A DNA stretch of 46,754 bases from assembly GCA_002293065.1 (NCBI GenBank), contig DBCN01000064.1, forward strand, positions 1 to 46,754. Direction: 5' to 3'. The stretch is from Opitutia bacterium UBA957. Its GTDB lineage: Bacteria; Verrucomicrobiota; Verrucomicrobiia; Opitutales; UBA953. Made by a program: the position numbers and the translations under genes. The notes below the pieces were generated by a model. It did no database searches. It had not been told where the DNA came from and saw only the letters and a program-made list of their open reading frames with translations. This document shows positions 1 to 9,280 of this stretch, piece after piece (within the stretch, counting starts at the first letter, position 1; each line of letters begins with the position of its first letter).

Positions 1-53
1 CACCATCCCCTACCCGCCATCCCCCATCCCCTATCCCCTATCCCCTATCTAAA
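1..53. repeat. 7-bp ATCCCCT tandem repeat (G-quadruplex motif on minus strand)
   Basis: Imperfect tandem copies of ATCCCCT fill the space directly after the stop codon of the minus-strand gene at 54. On the minus strand this reads as GGGG tracts separated by 2-3 bases (GGGGATAGGGGATAGGGG, then GGGGG), which meets the usual four-tract G-quadruplex pattern. The same unit recurs at 15919-15954 and 40976-40999. The function is unknown. In this copy the G-rich strand is the coding strand of the adjacent gene, so it would lie in the mRNA 3' end. Confidence 0.75.
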
Positions 54-614
54 TCACTTCCCCTTACCGCCGCGGTTGCCAAACTGGGCCATACGCTGCT
101 CGAGGGCATCAAGGACCTTGTCCACGGTGTCGTCGGTGATGTCGGGATCGGCCGCGATGATGGCGGCCTTCTGAGCCTTGCGCACTTCCTTGGAGGCTTC
201 GGCAATATCGGCTTCGATGTTGGTCTTTTCGGCATCGGTGGCGCCTTCGAGTTCCTTGCGGATTTCGCGGACCTTATTGCGGGCCGCGCTGACGCCTTCG
301 TCACGGAAGGTCTTCATCAAGGCGGCGCTGCACTTGGTGAGCTGTTCGGGGCTCACGCCCGGAATTTCTTGAGGCAAGAAACCGTTGCCCTTGGCTTTGG
401 TTCCGCCCGTGAAACCACCCGGCGCCTTGCGCTGACCATCGGCCGCCGGAGCGTTTGCCTGCGGCTGCGGCTCGGTCGACGGGGCGCCGGCGACGCGGGG
501 CGCCGACTTGGCGGCGGGAGCGGCCACCGGGGCGGACGGCTTGGAGTCCATGATGAAATAGGTGGCGGCGGAGCCAAGGGCGGCGGCGAGGAGCAGGGGC
601 AGGATGTTTTTCAT
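54..614 (-). CDS. Hypothetical membrane-anchored or exported helical protein
   Basis: The protein is 186 residues from the ATG at 614, chosen because it places the hydrophobic segment (LLLAAALGSAATYFIM) directly at the N-terminus as a signal anchor; a longer frame to 641 would put extra residues before it. A Pro/Ala-rich linker follows (about residues 23-60), then a strongly charged, probably helical region containing RNKVREIRKELEG and KEVRKAQKAA and ending in a Gly/Lys tail. I do not recognise the family. It looks like an anchored, mostly alpha-helical domain held away from the membrane by a flexible linker. It is transcribed divergently from the ThuA gene at 775, and an inverted repeat (622-637) lies just upstream of the start. 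Confidence 0.7.
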   Translation of the reverse strand: MKNILPLLLAAALGSAATYFIMDSKPSAPVAAPAAKSAPRVAGAPSTEPQPQANAPAADGQRKAPGGFTGGTKAKGNGFLPQEIPGVSPEQLTKCSAALMKTFRDEGVSAARNKVREIRKELEGATDAEKTNIEADIAEASKEVRKAQKAAIIAADPDITDDTVDKVLDALEQRMAQFGNRGGKGK

Positions 615-621
615 TGCGGTA

Positions 622-637
622 GGTTGTCTGTACAACC
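622..637. repeat. Inverted repeat GGTTGT-n4-ACAACC upstream of start
   Basis: Perfect 6-bp arms GGTTGT (622-627) and ACAACC (632-637) are separated by CTGT. The repeat sits 7 bases upstream of the ATG of the minus-strand gene ending at 614. It could form a small hairpin over the ribosome-binding region or act as a protein-binding site. A related half-site pair, in the opposite arrangement, lies upstream of the gene at 18203. Confidence 0.4.
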
Positions 638-774
638 CCATGACCGACGAAAGGTTTTAGGAAAGTGCGCGGCACCCAGGACCTTGACTCCCCCGAGCCC
701 GCTCGCAGTTTAGAAGACGCTGAGCCCCAACGAGTCCCGCCCGAGACTTCCCCACCCGCTCGCACCCCACTCCC

Positions 775-1797
775 ATGCTGCGCGCCCTCCTCCCGCTACT
801 CCTGTGCCTCGGTTGTTTGGCGCAAACGACCCCAGCGGGTCCACTTTGGCTGTCCTACAAAGGCGGCGACGGCCCGGGCAAGGGGAAGCACATCGTGCTC
901 ATCGCGGCCGATCAGGAGTACCGCAGCGAACAGTCGATGCCGATGCTCGCGAAGATCCTCAGCACCCATCACGGCTTTGACTGCACCGTGCTCTACGCCG
1001 TCGACGAGAACGGCTTGGTCGATCCCCGCATGCCGGTCTATCCCGAAAAAGGCAAAGAGAAGGAATTCAAGCCGCACCACATCCCTGGCCTCGAGCACTT
1101 GGCGAAGGCCGATCACGTGATCTTCTTCTGTCGCCTGCTCACCCTGCCGATGGCCGAACGCGAAGCCATCGTGCAATACATCGATTCGGGCAGACCTTTC
1201 ATCGCGCTCCGCACCACCAATCATGGGTTCCACGCTTCCTTACCTTATAAGATCAACGGCAAGCAGGTCAATTGGGGCGAAGACGTGCTCGGCGGAAGTT
1301 TCCGCGGGCACCACGGACGTTACCATGCGGACTCCACCCGCGGCATGATCGTCGAAGCCCTGAAGGACCATCCGATCCTGGCCGGCGTCAGTGACGTCTG
1401 GGGTAATTCGGACGTCTACCGCACCTACAAGGAAGGCGGCAGTTTGCCCGCTGGGTGCACCGCCTTGGTCTGGGGCCAGCCCTTGATGGGGCGCAAACAG
1501 GACGACGCCCCCAACACGAAGCTCGAGCCCCTGCCCGTCGCATGGTTCAAGACCTGGCGCACCAGCACCGGTAAGGACGCCCGGGTGTTCCAGTCCACGA
1601 TGGGCAGCGGGGACGACTTCCGCAACCCCGGCCTGCGCCGCCTCGTGATCAACGCCGCCTACTGGGGCATGGGCATGGAGTCAGCCATCGACCCCAAGAG
1701 TTCCGTCGACACCGTCGGCACCTACGAGCCCCTTGGCACCGGCTTCAACTACGTCAAGCTCGGCATCAAACCAAAGCCCGTGTCGGAGTACCGCTAG
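775..1797 (+). CDS. Exported ThuA-domain protein
   Basis: The protein has 340 residues and an N-terminal hydrophobic signal segment (about residues 1-16). The rest matches the ThuA-like, class I glutamine amidotransferase-like fold: a first strand and loop IVLIAADQEYRSEQSMP (about 40-56), a later HVIFFCRLLTL strand (about 114-124), and conserved stretches LRTTNHGF (145-152) and GGSFRGHHGRYH (173-184). ThuA proteins are linked to trehalose and related disaccharide use, but the biochemical role of exported ThuA proteins in this phylum is not settled. The gene is divergent from the 54-614 gene and convergent with the 1825-4095 gene (27-bp gap). The ThuA assignment is good; the substrate is unknown. 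Confidence 0.85.
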   Translation: MLRALLPLLLCLGCLAQTTPAGPLWLSYKGGDGPGKGKHIVLIAADQEYRSEQSMPMLAKILSTHHGFDCTVLYAVDENGLVDPRMPVYPEKGKEKEFKPHHIPGLEHLAKADHVIFFCRLLTLPMAEREAIVQYIDSGRPFIALRTTNHGFHASLPYKINGKQVNWGEDVLGGSFRGHHGRYHADSTRGMIVEALKDHPILAGVSDVWGNSDVYRTYKEGGSLPAGCTALVWGQPLMGRKQDDAPNTKLEPLPVAWFKTWRTSTGKDARVFQSTMGSGDDFRNPGLRRLVINAAYWGMGMESAIDPKSSVDTVGTYEPLGTGFNYVKLGIKPKPVSEYR

Positions 1798-1824
1798 GCG
1801 CCGGCCAAGGATAAATCGACCCGG

Positions 1825-4095
1825 TCACTTCGCCGGCACGGCGTGGATGGTGTTCACGATGCGGCCGGACACGTCGACGCCATCGGCGCTACGGAGGTTA
1901 TACTTGAGCGACATCTGCATGCACGGACCCAAGTCCACCAGGTGAAGGATGGCGGTGCGCCCATCGGCCGAGAGTTCGACCCGGGAAACCTTCACGAGGT
2001 CGTGCTTGGCCTGCGCCATCTGCTCCTTGCTGAACTCGGGCTTGCCATCCTTGTTGACCTCCGCCGCCTGGGCCGGCGGCGCTTTGGTGGAGAGCTCCGG
2101 CGAACCGTAGGCGGCCGACCATAGGTAATTCCAAGTTTCCACGTTCCAGCTGCCGGGATCCTTCGCCACGGCGGCGTCAAGGGTCTCACCAAAGCGAACT
2201 TCCACCCGACCCGCGCTGACCTTCAGGTCCAACGGAGTGCGCACCTTCTCGCCGGTATAGCGGACCCGCTGGAGGCAACCATTCTTCACGGCGGTCGTCT
2301 GCCAACCGCGGAGTCCGACGACGTAGAGCTGGCCATCCTTCGGGTTGAAACGGGCGCGCATGGCGCCGCTGTCGAAGGTCACGTTGAAACGCGTCAGGCC
2401 GCCCTGCATCTGGGGCTGACCGCGGAATTCCACTTCCTGCGGCAAGACCCCGTAGAGCGAGCATGTACCATAACTGAGGTGCAAGAGACGACCTTTCCAC
2501 GGGCCCCACTGGTCCGAAGTGACCCAGACCTGCCCACCGCTGGAATTATCGACGTCCTTCGGCATCCAACACAGCGGACGGTCGTAATCGGTCGGCTCCG
2601 TCGCACGGTGGGCCAACGGCGGGACACCATAGAAACCCCCTTGCTTGATCCAGTTCAAGCGGCAGACCGGCGTCCACGTGCCTTCGTTATCTCCGCTGGT
2701 CAACTGCCCGGTCGGCCCAAGCCCCAAACCGTTGGGGGCGCGGAAACCGGTCGCGACGACGGACAAGCTCGCGCCATCAGGCGTAACCTTGAACAACGCT
2801 CCGTGGTGATCGCAGAGGTCATCAAACCCACGACCACCTTTTTTCACCGGGCCAGCCTTGGCGAAATACAGATTCCCCGCACCGTCCGCCTGCAGGTCGA
2901 AGACGTATTCATGGAAGTTCTTGGTGGTCTGAATGTCGGAATTGAAAACGGCGTAAGTCTGGGCGCTGCCTTGACCATTGGCGCCAGGGAGCAGCTTCCA
3001 GAGTCCGTCGCGACAAGTGACATGGATGACGCCTTTCACGACCTTGAGACCGAGCGGATGGTAGAGACCCGTGGCGAAGCGTTCCCAGGTGACCTGCTCC
3101 AGCTGGGCGTCGAGTCCCGCGCCAATCCAGACATCGCCATGGAACGTGCAGATCGCGACGCGACCGTCTTCGAAGAAATCGACGCCACTCACATACATCG
3201 GCGCCTTCCAAGCGTTGTCGTCGGGGAGCTTGATCCGGTCCGTCACGTAGGGCTCGCCCGTCTTCGTCGAGAGTTCGCCCTTGGTGATGACTTTCTTGGT
3301 CGAGAAATCCGCGAAGGCCAGCGGGCCATGTTCTTCCGGCCAACCCGTCGGACGAGCCGCCCCCACCGGAGCATAGGCGATCTCCACCTGCTGTTTGCCG
3401 GCGGGAATGCGATAGACCTCCCACCCTTCGATTTGCTCGCGGCGACCCGGACCACGGACGCCAATCCGGTCCCCGTCTTGGGCGCGGCCCAACAAGACCG
3501 TGACGCCGGTCGCCGTGTCGGTGGCCAGCGCCCGGACGATGACTTGGGCTTCATTCGAATCGACGACCCGGGGAACCTCGCTGACGCGATCAGCCGCCCC
3601 CGTCACCGCAAAGGTCAGCAGCCCATCGCCCTTCGGCTGAAAACTCACCAAGCGGTAATGGCCGGCGCCAAGGTGACCGTAGCCCTTGCGGCGACTCAGC
3701 TTGGGCGCGTCCTCACCCACCATGAGACCGGCGAGGTCATCAGCCGTCGAGAAATACACGCTGCCCAGAGCCGAGGGGTATTCTCCGCGGGACATCAGGT
3801 TCATCTCCGTGACGAACTTGCCGGACCAGCCACCGACGACGCGGGCGAGCTCGGTATCATAGGCGATGGCATGCTTGCCGTCCTCACCGAGTCGCAGGGC
3901 CAAGCCCTTGAGCGCCGTATGTTCAGCCGTGCCATCGGGCTTACGGTCGACGCCGATGGTGCCAAACACCCAACGCCCCGACGCTTCGGCGGGCTCCTTT
4001 CCGGCGGACTTAGCCGCTGGCTTCTTGGCCGTCTGGGCAAACAGCAGCGGCACAGCCAGCAGCAAACAACACAGGGAACGCAGGACAGGGCGCAT
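1825..4095 (-). CDS. DUF6797-type / glucose dehydrogenase-like beta-propeller protein, exported
   Basis: A 756-residue protein with a signal peptide (LCCLLLAVPLLFAQ near residue 8). After a Lys/Ala-rich spacer comes an N-terminal region resembling DUF6797 (about residues 40-180), then a six-bladed-propeller-like region (about 280-620) with stretches such as VFDLQADGAGNLYFAK, FRAPNGLGLGP and ARFNPKDGQLYVVGLRG. These resemble the PVC-group 'membrane-bound dehydrogenase' and sugar dehydrogenase propellers. The last roughly 120 residues look like an Ig-like beta domain. There is no CxxCH, so no covalent heme is expected. It probably acts in the periplasm on sugars or as a binding scaffold. It may form a minus-strand operon with the genes at 4146 and 5006. 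Confidence 0.75.
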   Translation of the reverse strand: MRPVLRSLCCLLLAVPLLFAQTAKKPAAKSAGKEPAEASGRWVFGTIGVDRKPDGTAEHTALKGLALRLGEDGKHAIAYDTELARVVGGWSGKFVTEMNLMSRGEYPSALGSVYFSTADDLAGLMVGEDAPKLSRRKGYGHLGAGHYRLVSFQPKGDGLLTFAVTGAADRVSEVPRVVDSNEAQVIVRALATDTATGVTVLLGRAQDGDRIGVRGPGRREQIEGWEVYRIPAGKQQVEIAYAPVGAARPTGWPEEHGPLAFADFSTKKVITKGELSTKTGEPYVTDRIKLPDDNAWKAPMYVSGVDFFEDGRVAICTFHGDVWIGAGLDAQLEQVTWERFATGLYHPLGLKVVKGVIHVTCRDGLWKLLPGANGQGSAQTYAVFNSDIQTTKNFHEYVFDLQADGAGNLYFAKAGPVKKGGRGFDDLCDHHGALFKVTPDGASLSVVATGFRAPNGLGLGPTGQLTSGDNEGTWTPVCRLNWIKQGGFYGVPPLAHRATEPTDYDRPLCWMPKDVDNSSGGQVWVTSDQWGPWKGRLLHLSYGTCSLYGVLPQEVEFRGQPQMQGGLTRFNVTFDSGAMRARFNPKDGQLYVVGLRGWQTTAVKNGCLQRVRYTGEKVRTPLDLKVSAGRVEVRFGETLDAAVAKDPGSWNVETWNYLWSAAYGSPELSTKAPPAQAAEVNKDGKPEFSKEQMAQAKHDLVKVSRVELSADGRTAILHLVDLGPCMQMSLKYNLRSADGVDVSGRIVNTIHAVPAK

Positions 4096-4145
4096 GGGGA
4101 TGCGTCGAGCAAAGCCCTCCCCTCCGTCGTGGCAACACCCGAGGC

Positions 4146-4919
4146 TTACTTCTTGCGCTTCTCGAGGTCGTCGACGCCAGGGAGGATGTACTTGCCCTCC
4201 TTGCCCAGTGGCTTGATGCGGCGCTCATTCTCTTGGCGGTTCTTGGCCGCCAGCTCCTGGGCCTTTTTCGACGTGTCGATGAGGCCCTCATTCTTAGTGC
4301 CATCATCGGAATTCCCTTCGCCCTTCCCCCCGGTCACGACGACCGGTCGCGCCGGCTTATTGCGGTCTTCCCACCAATCATAGGCATCCTTCTCCGCTTG
4401 GGCGACCTGGTCGGGCTTGAGCTCCGCCTTCAATTGCGCCTGCAGCTTGCCGACTTCACTCGGAACCAAGCCCGTCATGCGCTGGAGCAGGCAAAAGAAA
4501 TAGGCTCGGGGCTTATCGACTGCGCCGAGTTCGCCGGACGCATGCAGCAACGCCAAGCGCCCAGCGTAGCCCGTTTCCACCCTGGCCCGCTCGTGCAGGC
4601 GTTGCAGCCATTCGTTGGCCTCGGCGACATCGCGATCTTCGCGCTTCCCGTCGAGGCGCGCCCGGATAATGTCTCCCATGGCCACGAAGGACCCTTGGCG
4701 GGCGGACTTCCGGAACCACCCGAGGGCATCGTCGAAATGCAGGCGGATGCCGCTCTTGACGTAGAGGTCCAGGTAATACCTGCCCACCCGTTCCTGGGCC
4801 TCCGCGTCCCCCGCCATGGCCTCGTGGTAGGCCGGCACCGGCGCCGGCGAAGGACCGGCATCGCCGGCCGCCTCCGCCAGCAACGGAAACACCCCTAACG
4901 CAAGGCACAGTCGGAACAT
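4146..4919 (-). CDS. Exported Sel1-like repeat protein
   Basis: A 257-residue protein with an N-terminal signal segment (MFRLCLALGVFPLLAEA). It has Sel1-type helical repeats: AMAGDAEAQERVGRYYLD followed by DDALGWFRKSARQGSFVAMGD, the usual pattern of paired helices around Gly-Asp and Ala residues. The C-terminal part is charged and low-complexity (Lys/Glu/Gly), ending in KRKK. Sel1 repeats normally mediate protein-protein contacts; no catalytic motif is visible. It is co-oriented between the large ThuA/cytochrome fusion (86-bp gap) and the propeller gene (50-bp gap), so it may be an accessory to one of them. The partner is not known. Confidence 0.6.
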   Translation of the reverse strand: MFRLCLALGVFPLLAEAAGDAGPSPAPVPAYHEAMAGDAEAQERVGRYYLDLYVKSGIRLHFDDALGWFRKSARQGSFVAMGDIIRARLDGKREDRDVAEANEWLQRLHERARVETGYAGRLALLHASGELGAVDKPRAYFFCLLQRMTGLVPSEVGKLQAQLKAELKPDQVAQAEKDAYDWWEDRNKPARPVVVTGGKGEGNSDDGTKNEGLIDTSKKAQELAAKNRQENERRIKPLGKEGKYILPGVDDLEKRKK

Positions 4920-5005
4920 GCCGGCACTAAACAGGCCCGCCCCGGCCTGGGCAAGTCCGATAGGGACGCCAAGCCCGGGCGGGAGTTATAAAAGCAGTCT
5001 ACTGT

Positions 5006-8000
5006 TTAGAGGCTCTGCAGGTAGGCCGTGAGGTCGGCGACGCCTTGATCGGTCAAGCCGAGCATGGCCGGCGAATACATGAGCGACTTCTCCAGCTTCT
5101 CGACGGACTTGATGCGATCCGCCGGGACCGTCTGGATGGCGCCTCCGACGCCCTTGATCATGGTCGGGTCGCCTTGCGTGAGCACCATACCCGTGAGCAC
5201 GAGGCCATCCTTGGTCACCAGGCGCGAGCCTTCGTAACCGTGTGAGATGGCCGCGGAAGGCTGGGCGATCGCCTGGATGATGGCCTCGGCCGACTGCTGG
5301 CGCCCATAGGTCGTCAGGTTGGGTCCATACTCGATGCCCTGATCGCCGATGCGGTGACAGGAGTAGCAGACCGCCACCGCGGCAGCACCACGCTTCGCGT
5401 CACCCTTCAGTTTGGCGATGGTTTCGACGGAGGACAGCGGCTGGGCACCGACCGGCTCCGCGGGGAAGTCGCTCGCCGTGAGCTTGACCTGATTGGGGTC
5501 GTAGAGACCGCGGGCCTTGAGGATCTTATCGACCTCGAAGCCCTTCCAATCGTTGCCCTTGCGGTTATTCAACCACCAGCTGGCGATCTCCTTGAGGTCC
5601 TTGCGCTGCGACAGTTCGACCATGGCGCCGACCGCCTCGGGGCTGTTCGTGAAGGCCAAGGCCGTGACCATCTGCTTGGTCTGGGCGGCATCCAACTTGC
5701 CGGAAGCCAGGCGGGCACGAATGCCCGCGACGCCGGCCGGCACGTGCAGACGCCAGGTCAGGCCCGCGAAAGCGTCGCTCCAGGTGGCGGGGTCGCCGCC
5801 CATGGTCTTGCTGAGCGCGGCGTAGAGTTCGACTTCGCGACCGGTGGCACCGAGGCCGACGGCTTCGAGGTAGGCGCGGTCCTTGCCATCGAAACGCTGG
5901 GCCACTTCCACGAGGGCGGCGAGCGCTTCCGGGCCCTTGAACTCGCGCAAGGCCAACGCCACTTCGCGCCGAACCGCGGGCGAAGCGTCCTTGGCGTTCG
6001 CCACCGCGAGATTGAGCACGTCGCGGTTCGCGGCCCGGAGGGCGCGGAAAGCGACGAGACGGCGCTGATCGTCCGGCGAACGGAGCTCGGCGGAGACCAA
6101 GTTCGCGCCCTTGTCGCCCAACTGGGCCAGCAACCAAACAGCGCGAGCCGCCACGAACGGATTGGCATCCTTGAGCAAAGCGGACACCGCAGGGAGGGCG
6201 GCTTCGCCTTGGGCCTTCAGGCGGGCGAAACCGGCCCCGCGGATGTTGTTGGCGGGACTGCGGAGCGCGAGGATCTGACCCTCGGTGGTGTTGAGGTCGA
6301 TCTTCGGGACGACGGACTTGAAGCCCTTCGGGGCCAGGCGGTAGATCGTGCCGCTGTATCGATTGTCGCGCGTGCCGTGACCGCCCACGCCCGGGTCATA
6401 CCAATCGGCGAAGTAGAGGGCGCCATCGGGACCGACGGTGATGTCGGCCGGACGGAACATCGTCTTCAGTACGCCCGTGGCACGGCCACCGAGGAAGTCC
6501 GAGCCCGCCCATTCCTTCTCCTTATTGGAGGTGATGAAGTCGAAGCGCTCGAGCTTCATCCCCGCGCCAGCCGGCTTGGGGAAGTAACCGAAGACGACGT
6601 TCTTGCCGGCCTCGCAGGCCAGGAGCAGGCCGTTCCACTTGTCGCCGAGGGCACCGTTCTCGTAGAAGGCCACGCCCGTCGGGGAACCGCCGCCATAGAC
6701 ATCGCCCGCGGGCATGGTGCCGGGGTCGTCTTGACGCCACTCGGCGGTCGGCGTGTCTTGACCAGGACGCTTATCCGCACCCCAGGAACGCTTGCCGTCG
6801 GCGGAGGCGAAGCCGGCATTGCCGCCTTCCATGATCAACGAGACCCGGCAGGCGGGTGGATCGTCGTTGTCGCTCTGGTAAAGGTCGCCGAACGAGTTGA
6901 TCGCCTGTTCGTAGCTGTTGCGGTAATTATGGCCGACGATGCGGAGGCCGGAACCATCGGCGTTCATCCGCACGGAGAAACCGCCGAGCCAGACGTTGCC
7001 GTCGTCGCTGCGCTTGCCGGCGATGTTGCCGAGCATGTAGGGACTGCCCATGTAGAAACGGCGACCCGCCTTGTCGGTGAATTCGGCGCCCATGTTGCCT
7101 TGGTTGAAATTCCAGCGGCCGTCGGGGCCCGTGGTCACGCTGTGCAGCGAGTGGTCGTGCTGGCGGCCATTGAAGCCGGTGAGCAAGACCTCGCGCTTAT
7201 CCAGCGCCGGATTGAAGACCCCATCGCGGTTCACGTCGGTGTAGACGAGCAGGTCGGGCGGTTGCGAGACCACGATCTTACCGTCGATGGCGGCCACGCC
7301 CAAGGGCGAGGCCAAATTAACGTCCTGCAGGAAGACCGTCGCCTTGTCGGCCTTCCCCGCGCCCGTCGTGTCCTCGAGGACGACGATGCGGTCGCCTTCC
7401 TTGCGGCGTCCGCCTTTGCCGCGGTAGTTCACGCCCTCGGCGACGAACAAGCGGCCCTGTTCGTCGAAGTCGATGTTGGTCGGATTGAAGAGCATCGGCG
7501 AAGTCGCCCAGACCGTGACCTCGAAGCCTTCCGGCACGGTGAAGAGTTCCGGCGGGACGAGCATCGGGCCATCTTCGACCGCCACGGCCTTTTCTTCGTC
7601 CGGCTTCTGGGTGAACACCAAGAAACGCATGGCGGCGGGGCTGCGCTTACCGCCGCGCTCCATGCCGCCGTCGTCGATGGCGACCTGGGTGCGGAAGCCG
7701 ACCACGCCGGCGGGGAGATCGTAGGCGATCACCGACGTCGCGTGCGTGCCGATGCCGTTCGTGTAGACCTTACCGTCCACCTTGAGCGGACCCTTGGAGT
7801 TGTTCTTCCCCACGAGCACGGCGCCGTGACTGGCCGAAGCGGACTTCCACTTCAGGTCGATGAGGTTCTTGGTCGTTCCATCGGCCATCAACAAGGTCGG
7901 CTCCACCCAGGAGGCCCAGTCGCAGTTCGTGTCGCCGAGATCGGAGACCAGGAGGTACAGTTCCTTGGCGCCCTTGAGGTCGGCCGTCAGCTCGGTCAGG

Positions 8001-9103
8001 CGCGCCTTGTCCTTGGTCGTGATATCCTTGGACTGCGCCACCGGCTTGCCGGCGGCCGATTTGGCGGGGGGCGTGGGGGCCGGCGGCGCGGCTTTGGGAG
8101 CGGCCGGGACGGCGGGCGCAGGAGCACCTGCGGCCGGGCGGCCAAACTTGGCTTCGCGCTCGGTCTGGATGGCGGCGGCGGGGATCTTCGCGAACTCCCC
8201 GGGCTGCGGGAGCTTCAATCGAGGCGGGTTCTTGCCCTTCTCGTCCAAGTTGGCGTTGAGCTCGTCTTCCGTGACCGGCGCGGACTTCACGCCCGTGGCG
8301 GGCACTTCGACCTTGGCGGCCCAGACGATGGCGTTGAGGGCCAAGGTGCGGAAGCCGTCGATGGCCCAGTTGCGATGGTTATGGCCGCCGGAGAAACCGA
8401 CGCCGCGGCCGCCGTCGGCGCGCTCGATGCCCCACATGAGGGTCTGCTCCTTGCCGAGACCGTCCACGCCGTGCTCGTTCCAGAGGTTGATGTACTTCTT
8501 CACGTTCTCGCGGGTCGGAACGGCCGTGACGAGATCGAGCACCTTGCTGCGGTCGGCCGGAAAGCGCATGTTGTAATAGAACTCATCGTAAGCCTGCACG
8601 AGCCCGGTGACGCCGCGCGAGACCTGGTGATTCGGCAAGGCCTTGAGGTCGGCCACCCAGTGCGGGTTCACGGACCAGCCCGTCTCGAAAGCGCCGCCGA
8701 TCCACGGGCGGTAATAGAGCTCGCCCTCTTTGGCGTCCGGGTGGACAGCGTAATGCATGAACATGAGGCCCGTGCCCTTCTTGGCCAGTTCGTCCACCTT
8801 CTTCCACCCCTTGCCGACGACGCTGGTGCCGTCCGCGTAGATCACCAAGCACTTGATGCCGTCGAGGACGGACTCGTCCTTGGGCCAACCGTTGACGACC
8901 ACGGCCTTCAAGCCGAGGCCGCTCTGCTCATTGATCGCCTTGGCCAGCAACCGACAACCGGCGTTGAACTCGTGCTCGCCCGGGCCGTGGGAACGACCGC
9001 CCGCCAGGAAGACGATGTCCGCGGCGGCGTGGGCGCCGAGCGAAACGAGGAAACAGGACGCGACGGCGGCGAGGCGGGTCCAAGGACGGAGGATATTATT
9101 CAT
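5006..9103 (-). CDS. ThuA / NPCBM / propeller / HEAT / cytochrome c fusion protein
   Basis: The protein has 1365 residues from the ATG at 9103, chosen because it begins directly before the signal peptide (RLAAVASCFLVSLGAHA). Domains in order: ThuA (about 28-270; DIVFLAGGRSHGPGEHEFNAG at its start); a Pro/Ala linker (about 315-355); an NPCBM carbohydrate-binding domain (about 370-520; NGIGTHATSVIAYDLP, FRTQVAIDDGG); a PVC-type dehydrogenase propeller (about 525-930; FNPTNIDFDEQGRLFVAEG, DGALYFADWYDPGVGGHG); HEAT-like repeats (about 950-1190); and a C-terminal heme domain with C1246-YS-C1249-H1250. This layout is known from Planctomycetota and Verrucomicrobiota. It is probably periplasmic and redox-active on carbohydrate. 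It starts 177 bp from the divergent cytochrome/PSD1 gene at 9281, so the two may be co-regulated. Confidence 0.85.
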   Translation of the reverse strand: MNNILRPWTRLAAVASCFLVSLGAHAAADIVFLAGGRSHGPGEHEFNAGCRLLAKAINEQSGLGLKAVVVNGWPKDESVLDGIKCLVIYADGTSVVGKGWKKVDELAKKGTGLMFMHYAVHPDAKEGELYYRPWIGGAFETGWSVNPHWVADLKALPNHQVSRGVTGLVQAYDEFYYNMRFPADRSKVLDLVTAVPTRENVKKYINLWNEHGVDGLGKEQTLMWGIERADGGRGVGFSGGHNHRNWAIDGFRTLALNAIVWAAKVEVPATGVKSAPVTEDELNANLDEKGKNPPRLKLPQPGEFAKIPAAAIQTEREAKFGRPAAGAPAPAVPAAPKAAPPAPTPPAKSAAGKPVAQSKDITTKDKARLTELTADLKGAKELYLLVSDLGDTNCDWASWVEPTLLMADGTTKNLIDLKWKSASASHGAVLVGKNNSKGPLKVDGKVYTNGIGTHATSVIAYDLPAGVVGFRTQVAIDDGGMERGGKRSPAAMRFLVFTQKPDEEKAVAVEDGPMLVPPELFTVPEGFEVTVWATSPMLFNPTNIDFDEQGRLFVAEGVNYRGKGGRRKEGDRIVVLEDTTGAGKADKATVFLQDVNLASPLGVAAIDGKIVVSQPPDLLVYTDVNRDGVFNPALDKREVLLTGFNGRQHDHSLHSVTTGPDGRWNFNQGNMGAEFTDKAGRRFYMGSPYMLGNIAGKRSDDGNVWLGGFSVRMNADGSGLRIVGHNYRNSYEQAINSFGDLYQSDNDDPPACRVSLIMEGGNAGFASADGKRSWGADKRPGQDTPTAEWRQDDPGTMPAGDVYGGGSPTGVAFYENGALGDKWNGLLLACEAGKNVVFGYFPKPAGAGMKLERFDFITSNKEKEWAGSDFLGGRATGVLKTMFRPADITVGPDGALYFADWYDPGVGGHGTRDNRYSGTIYRLAPKGFKSVVPKIDLNTTEGQILALRSPANNIRGAGFARLKAQGEAALPAVSALLKDANPFVAARAVWLLAQLGDKGANLVSAELRSPDDQRRLVAFRALRAANRDVLNLAVANAKDASPAVRREVALALREFKGPEALAALVEVAQRFDGKDRAYLEAVGLGATGREVELYAALSKTMGGDPATWSDAFAGLTWRLHVPAGVAGIRARLASGKLDAAQTKQMVTALAFTNSPEAVGAMVELSQRKDLKEIASWWLNNRKGNDWKGFEVDKILKARGLYDPNQVKLTASDFPAEPVGAQPLSSVETIAKLKGDAKRGAAAVAVCYSCHRIGDQGIEYGPNLTTYGRQQSAEAIIQAIAQPSAAISHGYEGSRLVTKDGLVLTGMVLTQGDPTMIKGVGGAIQTVPADRIKSVEKLEKSLMYSPAMLGLTDQGVADLTAYLQSL

Positions 9104-9280
9104 AAGAATGATGGGGTGAGCCGGGGGGACGGCACCCCTCACAGACAGCGGATAACCCTAAAGGTTGGAAGGAAAAACCCAATCGAGGCCAAAGAACCCC
9201 TCGCGCACCCCCTCCTGACCTGTTTTCACCCCAGTTTGACATTGGAGGAACAATCCTAGGGTGTTCTTGTTAGATTCTCT
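9104..9280. promoter_or_regulatory. Divergent promoter region between two cytochrome c genes
   Basis: This 177-bp gap separates the starts of two oppositely transcribed exported cytochrome proteins. It contains TAACCCTAAAGGTT (near 9155), which has short AACC/GGTT inverted arms, and a TTGACA at 9236-9241 that is a good -35 match for the + strand gene. No convincing -10 lies at the expected distance, so the exact promoter is uncertain. Confidence 0.4.

Noticed and set aside
5354..9259. A 1301-codon open frame on the + strand
   Set aside because: It is antisense to the ThuA/NPCBM/cytochrome fusion, which has clear domain motifs. The + frame has low-complexity Arg/Gly/Val/Glu-rich sequence with no recognisable domain, as expected of a GC-rich shadow frame.
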